Assembly (NCBI RefSeq): GCF_004322755.1
Contig: NZ_CP036401.1
Span: forward strand, 806,001 to 870,000
DNA: 64,000 nucleotides
Origin: Pseudoduganella albidiflava
GTDB lineage: Bacteria > Pseudomonadota > Gammaproteobacteria > Burkholderiales > Burkholderiaceae_D
Direction of reading: 5' to 3'
Position numbers and translations under genes: made by a program. Positions 43,738 to 51,216 of the stretch are shown in pieces. The stretch's first letter is position 1, and each line of letters opens with the position of its first letter. Below the pieces are notes generated by a model. It worked only from the letters and a program-made list of their open reading frames with translations. It ran no database searches and was not told the DNA's origin.

Positions 43738-45021
43738 ATGGAATTTGTCATTCGCAACGCCACGCTGCCCGATGGCCGTACCGGCATCGACATCGCCGTG
43801 CAGGAAGGCCGTATCGCCGCCGTGGCCCCGCGCCTCGCCGTCACCGCCGCGCGGGAGATCGATGCCGAAGGCGACCTGGTCGCGCCGCCGTTCGTCGACG
43901 CGCACTTCCACATGGATGCCACGCTGTCGTATGGCTTGCCGCGCGTGAATGCCAGCGGCACGCTGCTCGAAGGCATCGCGCTGTGGGGGGAACTGAAGCC
44001 GGCCCTGACCCAGGAGGCGCTGGTCGAACGGGCCATGCGCTATTGCGACTGGGCGGTGGCGCGCGGCCTGCTGGCGATCCGCACCCATGTCGATGTCTGC
44101 GACGACCGGCTGCTGGCCGTGGAGGCGCTGCTGGAAGTGAAGCGCCGCGTGGCGCCTTACCTCGACATGCAGCTGGTGGCGTTCCCGCAGGACGGCCTGC
44201 TGCGCAGCCCCACCGCGCTGGCCAACCTGAAGCGGGCGATCGGCATGGGCGTCGACGTGGTGGGCGGCATTCCGCACTTCGAGCGCACCATGGCCGATGG
44301 CGCCGAGTCGGTGCGCGTGCTGTGCGAATTCGCCGCGGCACAGGGCCTGATGGTGGACATGCACTGCGACGAATCGGACGACCCGCTGTCGCGCCACATC
44401 GAAACGCTGGCCTTCGAGACCAACCGCCTGGGACTGCACGGCCGGGTGGCCGGTTCGCACCTGACGTCGATGCATTCGATGGACAACTACTACGTGAGCA
44501 AGCTGCTGCCGCTGATCGCGGAAAGCGGCGTGGCGGCCATCGCCAACCCGCTGATCAACATCACGCTGCAGGGCCGCCACGACACGTACCCGAAGCGGCG
44601 CGGCATGACGCGCGTGCCGGAACTGATGGCGGCCGGGGTTACCGTGGCGTTCGGCCACGATTGCGTGATGGACCCGTGGTACGGCATGGGGTCCGGCGAC
44701 ATGCTGGAGGTGGCGCACATGGGCCTGCACGTGGCGCAGATGACCAGCCAGCAGGCGATGCGCGCGTGCTTCGCCGCCGTCACCGAGAATCCCGCCCGCA
44801 TCCTGGGTCTGGAAGGGTACGGCCTGGAACCGGGCTGCCACGCCGACCTGGTGCTGCTCGACGCGGCCGATCCGGTCGAGGCGATCCGGCTGCGGGCGGC
44901 GCGGCGCATGGTGATGCGGCGCGGCCGCATCGTGGCCGAATCGCCGCGTGCCGTGGCGCGCCTCGACCTGCCGGGCCGGCCCGCCAGCGCCGACTTCCGC
45001 CAGTTGGGCAGGGCCCGATGA
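43738..45021 (+). CDS. codA: Cytosine deaminase / CodA-like amidohydrolase
   Basis: 427 residues from MEFVIRNATLPDG (GGAG eight bases upstream). Close in layout to E. coli CodA (about 427). Metal site FVDAHFHMDATLS, RTHVDVCDDRLLAVEALLEV (in part), LQLVAFPQDGLL-type segment, VGGIPHFERT, DMHCDESDDP with the metal His and catalytic Glu, ANPLINITLQGRHDTYPKRR (in part) and FGHDCVMDPWY with the metal/catalytic Asp. The enzyme would deaminate cytosine to uracil in the cytoplasm for pyrimidine salvage. No cytosine permease is adjacent. Its stop overlaps the GNAT start (ATGA). Confidence 0.88.
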   Translation: MEFVIRNATLPDGRTGIDIAVQEGRIAAVAPRLAVTAAREIDAEGDLVAPPFVDAHFHMDATLSYGLPRVNASGTLLEGIALWGELKPALTQEALVERAMRYCDWAVARGLLAIRTHVDVCDDRLLAVEALLEVKRRVAPYLDMQLVAFPQDGLLRSPTALANLKRAIGMGVDVVGGIPHFERTMADGAESVRVLCEFAAAQGLMVDMHCDESDDPLSRHIETLAFETNRLGLHGRVAGSHLTSMHSMDNYYVSKLLPLIAESGVAAIANPLINITLQGRHDTYPKRRGMTRVPELMAAGVTVAFGHDCVMDPWYGMGSGDMLEVAHMGLHVAQMTSQQAMRACFAAVTENPARILGLEGYGLEPGCHADLVLLDAADPVEAIRLRAARRMVMRRGRIVAESPRAVARLDLPGRPASADFRQLGRAR

Positions 45022-45575
45022 AGATCCTGGAAACGGAGCGGCTGCTGCTGCGCACGATGCGCGAGGACGATGCGCCGTTCTACCTGGCGCTGGTGAACGA
45101 GCCGTCGTGGCTGGAACACATCGGCGACAAGGGCATCCGCACGCTGGACGACGCGCGCGCCGCCATCGTGGCCGGGCCGATGCGCCTGCAGCGGCTGCTC
45201 GGCTATTCGCTGTACCTCGTGGAACGCAAGGCCGACGGCGCGCCGCTCGGCCTGTGCGGCCTGATCCTGCGCGATACGCTGCCCGGCACCGACATCGGCT
45301 ATGCGCTGGCGCCGGCTTACTGGGGCCAGGGCTATGCGCATGAAGCGGCGGCGGCCATCGTCGATCACGCCCGCCGCAAGCTGGGGCTGCGGCGCCTGTT
45401 CGGCATCGCCAGCCCGGCCAACGCGCCATCGATCGCGCTGCTGGAAAAGCTCGGGCTGAGCTTCCTGCGCAGCGCGCGCTTTCCGCCGGACCTGCGCGAT
45501 ACCAATATTTACTGCATCGACTTCGGCGCCGCCTGCGCCACCGGCGCGGAAGCCGGTTTGCCGCTGCGCGGCTGA
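45018..45575 (+). CDS. GNAT family N-acetyltransferase (RimJ/RimL-like)
   Basis: 185 residues. The ATG overlaps the codA stop, so the genes are coupled. ETERLLLRTMREDDAPFYLA opens the RimJ/RimL-like GNAT fold. The acetyl-CoA loop is in YALAPAYWGQGYAHEAAAAI (Q/R-x-x-G-x-G/A type: WGQGYA). SPANAPSIALLEKLGLSF matches the C-terminal motif. Its substrate (an amino group on a small molecule or protein) is unknown. The last 67 bases overlap the 3' end of the convergent glycosidase-esterase gene. Confidence 0.87.
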   Translation: MKILETERLLLRTMREDDAPFYLALVNEPSWLEHIGDKGIRTLDDARAAIVAGPMRLQRLLGYSLYLVERKADGAPLGLCGLILRDTLPGTDIGYALAPAYWGQGYAHEAAAAIVDHARRKLGLRRLFGIASPANAPSIALLEKLGLSFLRSARFPPDLRDTNIYCIDFGAACATGAEAGLPLRG

Positions 45576-48500
45576 GCGGCCGGGAAGAACCAGGTCAGCG
45601 CGCGGTGCACGCGGCCGGCCCAGGCCCGCTCGTTGTGGATGCCGCCTTCGTCTTCCACGTACAGCACGTTGCCGCCGTCGCGCCAGCCCTTGTCCAGCAG
45701 CGCCTTGTGGAAGGCGCGGGTGCTCTCGACGCCATCCATGCCCGTGCCCGCATCCACGTACAGCCGTACCGGCGTGGTCGCGGCGCGCGGCGCGGCGCCG
45801 ACCAGCGCGCCGCCATTCCAGAAGAACGAGCCGGACATGATGCCGGCGTGGCCGAACACGTCCGCGTGGTGCTGCGCCATGTACAGCGACGCCAGGCCGC
45901 CGAACGACGATCCCATCACGGCGGTATTGGCGCGGTCCGGCAGCGTGCGGTAGTGGCTGTCAATGTACGGTTTCACGGTATCGGCGAGGAAGCGGCCATA
46001 GGCCGCCACCTTGCCGCCGCCCCAGCGCGGGTCGCAGCATGGCGTGTACTCGGCGTTCCGGTCCGGCGTGTTGTCGACGCCGACCACGATGATCTCCCGC
46101 ATGTCGCCCTGCGCGGCCAGGCGGTCGGCGACTTCGTCGATATGCCATTCGGTGCTGTAGGCCGTCTTCTGGTCGAACAGGTTCTGGCCGTCGTGCATGT
46201 ACAGCACCGGGTAGCGCTTGCCGGCGTTACTGTCATAGCCGGGCGGCAGCCAGATGCGCAGCTTGCGTTCGTTGCCCAGCTGTGGCGAGGCGAACCTGTC
46301 GACGATTTCCAGGCGGCCCTTCGCCACCGGGGCGGGTGCGGGTGCGCTCGTGGCCAGCAGCCGGAGGCCGTGGATGTCGAACCGGTTCATCGGGCCCGCC
46401 TTGCCGCCGGCATCGGCGTACGTGGCGTTCGACTGCAGGCTGCTCATGTTGATGAAGTCCGTCAGTTCGACCGTGTAGCGGCCAGCGGCCAGCTGCGCCG
46501 CCAGCGGCGTCGAATACACCGGCTGGCCTTCGGGCGAGTGAGGCAGCTGCACCACGCCCTGCGCGACGGTACCGCCGCCGGCATCGAGCACCTTCATCCA
46601 CTTGACGCCGCCGGTGATGCCCAGGTTGACCTGGTGGGCGTTGTTCCGATAGTGCACCTGCACGGCATAGGTGCCCGGCTGCCGGACCGTGATGCCGGCC
46701 TTGAAGGTGTCCTCGGGCGCGCCCCAGCCGCCGATCACGCCACCGCGCGCCCTGATGCTGGAGACGATGCGCGCGTCGCCGGCGGGAATGTCGATCGCGG
46801 CGCCGGTGCAGGCGGGTGCGCTGTGGTGGCTGCGGTTGCCGGAGACGGGGTACACCGCTTCCACCGCATAGCACGCGGCGGGGCGCGGCGCCGGATCGGT
46901 CCACGCCGCGGTTTTCACGTTGGCCGCCACCAGCCGTCCATCGCGATAGACGTTGTAGACGGCGCCGCCGGCCGGCGCGGCGCCGAACGCCAGCTTGCCC
47001 CGGCTGGCGGAGGCGATCGCAGGTTCCGCTGGCGAGAACACGGCGGGATCGATGGCCAGCGGATCGGCGGCGACCCTGGTCAGCTTCTGCCGCCCCGGCA
47101 GCAGGGGACCCAGCTGCACCACGATGGTGTTCCGCTCGGCCAGGTCGGCCCACTTGATGCGCGGATCGACCGGCTTGCCATTCAGCAGCACCTGCTGCAC
47201 CTCGTGGTACCCGGCCTGGAATTGCGGTGGCGGCAGCACCACCTGCACGTCGATCGCATGGCCACGCAGCTTCAGGCCGGAGAGGGTGGCGCTGCCGGCG
47301 CCCTGGAATGCCTCGTTGCGCAGTTTCGACGTGATGAAGGGGGCGACGACGATGCCGTCGCTGGTGGTGGAGATGCCGAACGCGCCGCCGATCAGCGCGC
47401 CGGCCAGGCCGCCGACGGACCACAGCTGGCGGCGCGAATTGACGACCGGGCCGGCCAGCTCAGGCCGTTTGCCGCCGCTCGGATCGAACATCGGCAAGCC
47501 CGTCAGCCACTCGAAGTTTTCCATGTTGGAGGCGTTGACGGCGGCCGCGCGCAGCAGCGTGTCGTAGGCGGCATCGGCCGCTTCCACGTTCAGCGTCTGG
47601 ATCGCCGCCTTCAGGCCGTAGGCCGTGACGAACGGCCAGATGGCGCGGTTGTGGTACACCGCGCGGTCCGGCTGCTGGGGCCAGATCACCGGCGCGCCCA
47701 TCGGCCCGTGCGGATAGCGTTCGACGATGCTGGCGGCCTGCCCGGCGTCGGCCACGCCGGTCACGATGGCCAGCGCCTGGCCCAGCCAGTCGAACTTGTG
47801 CTGCGGTGCGCCGTCGAAGTGGCCGGCCGTCAGGCTGCTGTACATGCCGGCAACCTTCAGCCACAGCCGGTGGTTGATGGCATCCTTCAGCTGCACAGCC
47901 CAGTCGCCGTAGCGCTGCGCCGCGGCGGCATCGCCCTGTTCCCCGGCCAGCTGCGCGGCCAGCGACAGTGCCTTGTAGTGCGCCACGTTGGTCGACAGGG
48001 CCTTGGCGGTGGCCATGTGCGCCAGCTGGCCGGGGATCCAGCCCGCATAGCTTTGCTCGCGCCAGTCGAGGAACGATTCCTCGCCGTTGTACAGGCCCGC
48101 CGCGGGATCGAACACGGCCACGCGGTCGATCTCGATGGTGTTCCGGAGGGCCTTCAGGGCGATGGGCGCGAACGCCGCGCGCTCCGCCGGCGGCAACGCC
48201 TTCAGCGCCTCGTCGGCGCCGAATGCCCAGGTGACACGGTCAGTGCTGACCGGCCAGCTTCCGCCGCTGCCGGTATCCTGCACGATCTGCAGGCCATCGT
48301 CGCTGCCCGGCACGGCGGCCGGCTTCTTCAGCCCGTCGCGGTAGCCGGAGAGCTTGAACTGCAGCGAGTTGCGCACCCGCCGGGGATCGAGCATGCCCAG
48401 GCCCAGGCCGGCCGCGTACGACAGGTCGCGGGTCCACACGTAATGCCATTTCTCGCCCGTTTCAAAGCACTCGCAGGGAATCGGCTGGCCGGCGCGCTTG

Positions 48501-48838
48501 TCATCGACGTTGTAGCTGTCGTCGCGGATGTGGGACACGGCATCCTGCCGCATCTCGGCCATCGCCATCGCGAACAGCGCATCGAATGCCAGGTTGCCGC
48601 TGCGCACGCGCGGCAGGTCGGCGTTTTCCGCATACGTGACGGTTTGCGGATCGCCGTCGCGCAAGGCCATGGTGGTGCGGTGCGTATAGGTGCGCAGCGG
48701 CGCGGTGTCGTCCGGCGTCGTGATGCGGACATTTTCCTGCCGGCCCCAGGAACCGAAGGGGACTTCCTGTTCGGCGCATTGCAGGGGACTGGCGGCCAGC
48801 AGGGCCAGGGTGGCGGTGGCGATGGCGGTGCGGTTCAT
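45509..48838 (-). CDS. Secreted glycosidase (six-hairpin type) fused to an alpha/beta-hydrolase esterase
   Basis: 1109 residues, one uninterrupted frame. After a signal peptide (LALLAASPLQCAEQ) comes a GH63/GH15-like six-hairpin glycosidase (about 60-480: WHYVWTRDLSYAAGLGLG, EESFLDWREQSYAGW, AVYHNRAIWPFVTAYGLKAA in part). Beta-sandwich regions follow (about 500-825, the last like a sugar-binding module). A Pro/Ala linker (SAPAPAPVAKG) leads to an esterase D/enterochelin-esterase-like domain (about 841-1109) with nucleophile Ser in MGSSFGG (about 978), an Asp near VDAGTGMDG and His in GGIHNERAW (about 1068). It would hydrolyse both glycosidic and ester bonds of a decorated glucan in the periplasm. 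ATGA overlap couples it to the amylase. Confidence 0.85.
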   Translation of the reverse strand: MNRTAIATATLALLAASPLQCAEQEVPFGSWGRQENVRITTPDDTAPLRTYTHRTTMALRDGDPQTVTYAENADLPRVRSGNLAFDALFAMAMAEMRQDAVSHIRDDSYNVDDKRAGQPIPCECFETGEKWHYVWTRDLSYAAGLGLGMLDPRRVRNSLQFKLSGYRDGLKKPAAVPGSDDGLQIVQDTGSGGSWPVSTDRVTWAFGADEALKALPPAERAAFAPIALKALRNTIEIDRVAVFDPAAGLYNGEESFLDWREQSYAGWIPGQLAHMATAKALSTNVAHYKALSLAAQLAGEQGDAAAAQRYGDWAVQLKDAINHRLWLKVAGMYSSLTAGHFDGAPQHKFDWLGQALAIVTGVADAGQAASIVERYPHGPMGAPVIWPQQPDRAVYHNRAIWPFVTAYGLKAAIQTLNVEAADAAYDTLLRAAAVNASNMENFEWLTGLPMFDPSGGKRPELAGPVVNSRRQLWSVGGLAGALIGGAFGISTTSDGIVVAPFITSKLRNEAFQGAGSATLSGLKLRGHAIDVQVVLPPPQFQAGYHEVQQVLLNGKPVDPRIKWADLAERNTIVVQLGPLLPGRQKLTRVAADPLAIDPAVFSPAEPAIASASRGKLAFGAAPAGGAVYNVYRDGRLVAANVKTAAWTDPAPRPAACYAVEAVYPVSGNRSHHSAPACTGAAIDIPAGDARIVSSIRARGGVIGGWGAPEDTFKAGITVRQPGTYAVQVHYRNNAHQVNLGITGGVKWMKVLDAGGGTVAQGVVQLPHSPEGQPVYSTPLAAQLAAGRYTVELTDFINMSSLQSNATYADAGGKAGPMNRFDIHGLRLLATSAPAPAPVAKGRLEIVDRFASPQLGNERKLRIWLPPGYDSNAGKRYPVLYMHDGQNLFDQKTAYSTEWHIDEVADRLAAQGDMREIIVVGVDNTPDRNAEYTPCCDPRWGGGKVAAYGRFLADTVKPYIDSHYRTLPDRANTAVMGSSFGGLASLYMAQHHADVFGHAGIMSGSFFWNGGALVGAAPRAATTPVRLYVDAGTGMDGVESTRAFHKALLDKGWRDGGNVLYVEDEGGIHNERAWAGRVHRALTWFFPAAQPRSGKPASAPVAQAAPKSMQ

Positions 48839-50757
48839 TTCAGCTCCAGGATGATGGCCGTGCGGGCCGGCAGCGCGATGCCGCGGTCGAAGTTAAAGGT
48901 TTGCCCGGTGATGACGTCGGTACCGGTGGCCACGCCGTCGAGCATTTCGCCGAAGCGGCCGGTGTCGAGCGTGACGGGCTTCGGGTTCTTGTTCAGCGCG
49001 AGCACCACCTTGCGCGTGCCGTCGTAGCGGAACAGCACGTAGGTGTCCTGCTCGGGCCCGAAGTGCATGGTGCGGCCGCCGTGGACGACCGTGGCGCCCT
49101 TGCGCCAGTTCAGCAGCTTCTTCAGGTAGGCCTGCGCTTCGCGCTGCGCGGCGGTGAGGCCGGCACCAGTGAAGGCGTTCACCCTGTCGCCCGGCCAGCC
49201 GCCGGGGAAATCGTGGCGGTACGAGGCGTCGTCGCGGCCCTGCGTGGTGCTGGGCATCAGGATCTCGGTGCCATAGTAGAACTGCGGGATGCGCGGCGCC
49301 GTGGCCAGGTAGGCCATCGCCATGCGCCACAGGCCCATGTCTTCATTGAGCACGCTCCAGGTGCGGGGCAGGTCGTGGTTCCCCTCGAACAGCACCAGGT
49401 CCTGCGGCGCCGGATACAGGTGGTCCTGGGCCAGCGTTTCATACAGGTCGTTCAGGCTGAACGTGCCGTGGTTGCTGTCGACGCCTTTTTCATCGACCGG
49501 GCTGGCCAGCGCGCGGCGCAACGCATCGTTGAGCGGGAAATCCATCATCGACGGCATGTGAGACAGGTAGCCGTCGTGGTTCTGCTTGCCCTGCTGCCAG
49601 CGCGCCACCACCGGCACGCGCGTGCTCCATTCCTCGCCGACCAGGTTCAGGTTCGGGTATTCGTCCAGCACGCGGCGCGACCATTCGGTGAGGAAGGCGT
49701 TGTTCGAATAGCCGTAGGTATCGATCCGCAGCCCGGACAGTCCGGCATACTCGATCCACCAGATGGTGTTCTGGATCAGGTAGGTGGCCATGAAGGGATT
49801 GGCCTGGTTCAGGTCCGGCATGCCGCGCGAAAACCAGCCTTCCGTGAAATTGCGGGCATCGGCGCGGCTGCCGTACGGGTCGCCGTTCGCCACCCGGTGG
49901 TGTTTCGTCAGCACCGGCTTGCCGCCGTAGCCGATCCAGTCCGGCATCGGCAAGTCCTTCATCCACCAGTGGCCGGCGCCGATATGGTTCAGCACCACGT
50001 CCTGGATCACGCCGATGCCCTTGCCGCGCGCCGCAGCCACGAACGCGCGGAAGTCCTCATTGCCGCCATAGCGCCGGTCGATGCGGTAGAAGTCGGTAGC
50101 GGCGTAGCCATGGTAGGAGTACGCCGGCATGTCGTTTTCAAGCAGCGGCGTGGGCCAGACCTGGGTAAAGCCCATCTCCGCCACATAGCCGAGATGCGCG
50201 GCCATGCCGGCCAGGTCGCCGCCGTGGCGGCCACCGCCCGCCGCGCGATTGGCCTTGTCGGCCATCGCCGTGGCGCTGTCGTTCGCCAGGTCGCCGTTGG
50301 CGAAACGGTCCGGCATCACCTGGTAGATCGCATCGCGGCCGCCGAAGCCCTGCCGCTCGCGCGAGCCCGGTGCGCGGGGCAGCAGCCGGTACTCATGCGT
50401 CAGGACCGGCGGCGCCTTGTCGCCGGCCTGGCCCGCGGGCCTGAAGGCGATCGCGAAACTCCCCGGCCGCACGTCGCGAGCCAGTTCCAGGTCGATGAAC
50501 AGGTAATTCGGGTTGGCCACGCGCGTGGTGCCGGCAATGCGCACGCCCGGGTAGTCGATCGCCGGCTGCAGGTCGGCGATGCGCTCGCCGTGCACCATCA
50601 ATTGCAGGGCGGGGTGGCGCATGCCGGCCCACCACGACATGGGTTCCAGGTGGGCGATGCGATAGCTGGCGGGGGTGGCCGATACCGGCAGCGAAACCAG
50701 TGTGGCGGCGAACAGCAGCGGCATGGCGCATGCCGGCGGCAGCAGGGCAGGGTGCAT
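48835..50757 (-). CDS. GH13 cyclomaltodextrinase-like alpha-amylase
   Basis: 640 residues with a signal peptide (FAATLVSLPVSA), so periplasmic or secreted; GAGGAG precedes the ATG. An N-terminal beta domain like that of periplasmic cyclomaltodextrinases (about 30-130: IAHLEPMSWWAGMRHPALQL) leads to the GH13 barrel. GH13 motifs: QDVVLNHIG, GLRIDTYGYS (nucleophile Asp), NLVGEEWST (acid/base Glu) and FEGNHDLPR (transition-state Asp). A C-terminal beta domain follows. It should cut cyclodextrins, pullulan or malto-oligosaccharides made or imported through the divergent TonB receptor. It starts the two-gene operon with the glycosidase-esterase. Confidence 0.9.
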   Translation of the reverse strand: MHPALLPPACAMPLLFAATLVSLPVSATPASYRIAHLEPMSWWAGMRHPALQLMVHGERIADLQPAIDYPGVRIAGTTRVANPNYLFIDLELARDVRPGSFAIAFRPAGQAGDKAPPVLTHEYRLLPRAPGSRERQGFGGRDAIYQVMPDRFANGDLANDSATAMADKANRAAGGGRHGGDLAGMAAHLGYVAEMGFTQVWPTPLLENDMPAYSYHGYAATDFYRIDRRYGGNEDFRAFVAAARGKGIGVIQDVVLNHIGAGHWWMKDLPMPDWIGYGGKPVLTKHHRVANGDPYGSRADARNFTEGWFSRGMPDLNQANPFMATYLIQNTIWWIEYAGLSGLRIDTYGYSNNAFLTEWSRRVLDEYPNLNLVGEEWSTRVPVVARWQQGKQNHDGYLSHMPSMMDFPLNDALRRALASPVDEKGVDSNHGTFSLNDLYETLAQDHLYPAPQDLVLFEGNHDLPRTWSVLNEDMGLWRMAMAYLATAPRIPQFYYGTEILMPSTTQGRDDASYRHDFPGGWPGDRVNAFTGAGLTAAQREAQAYLKKLLNWRKGATVVHGGRTMHFGPEQDTYVLFRYDGTRKVVLALNKNPKPVTLDTGRFGEMLDGVATGTDVITGQTFNFDRGIALPARTAIILELK

Positions 50758-50782
50758 GGGTCTCCTCAGGACTTCGCTGGTG

Positions 50783-50798
50783 AAGTAGTGGGACTACA
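50783..50798 (-). promoter_or_regulatory. Dyad in amylase leader, candidate operator copy 1
   Basis: Read on the minus strand, TGTAGTCCCACTACTT; core GTAGT-CCC-ACTAC is a perfect dyad. It matches copy 2 (TGTAGTTCCACTACA) at all but one of the shared 13 positions. It lies 26 to 41 bases upstream of the amylase ATG, a position suited to repression. Confidence 0.5.
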
Positions 50799-50965
50799 GG
50801 CTCTTGATCGGCCTGCTCAAGGACAAAACGTGAGCAGAATACTATGACCAAGGGGCTCACACAACGATCTCCGCCGTGGTCGGCTTAGTTTTAATACATC
50901 CCGCCCCGGGAAATGGCGCTTTCGTTACATCTTTACAGTGGAAACGCTTGCTCTGCGTCATATTT

Positions 50966-50980
50966 TGTAGTTCCACTACA
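50966..50980 (+). promoter_or_regulatory. Dyad upstream of TonB receptor, candidate operator copy 2
   Basis: TGTAGT-TCC-ACTACA, a perfect 6-3-6 inverted repeat, about 105 bases upstream of the putative receptor -35. It shares TGTAGTNCCACTAC with copy 1. ACTACA also occurs at 62438-62443 before the MFS sugar transporter. Confidence 0.5.
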
Positions 50981-51084
50981 GATCCATTGCCGGGCTTCTG
51001 TAGCCACGATACAACGAAACCGCCAAAAAGGCCTTGAATAGGCCTGGAAACAGGCGAAAGCGGCGTAGTTGAACGGAACTCCAA

Positions 51085-51112
51085 TTGACACTCGATCTAG
51101 TTTTAATACAAA
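51085..51112 (+). promoter_or_regulatory. Putative promoter of the maltodextrin TonB receptor
   Basis: TTGACA (51085-51090), 16-bp spacer, TACAAA (51107-51112). Transcription would start near 51119, giving a leader of about 98 bases. The TAGTTTTAATACA direct repeat overlaps the spacer and -10. Confidence 0.5.
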
Positions 51113-51216
51113 ATTCTTTCAGGACGTCTGATAGAGCGGCCGCAATCCTTGGATTCCCATGTAGTCGAGCTAGTTATTGATCGTGGGAAAAATCGTAAAT
51201 TAGTGAGGGGACTTCC

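Larger units (their letters stand above)
50758..51216. other. Divergent control region of the maltodextrin locus
   Basis: 459 bases, lower GC than its surroundings. It holds promoters for the amylase operon (minus) and the TonB receptor (plus), two related dyads (50783-50798 and 50966-50980), and a 13-bp direct repeat TAGTTTTAATACA at 50886-50898 and 51098-51110. No ORF is supported. Confidence 0.65.

Noticed and set aside
43611..45575. 654-residue plus-strand frame across codA
   Set aside because: Only its last 185 residues (GNAT) are protein-like. The rest is codA in the wrong frame.
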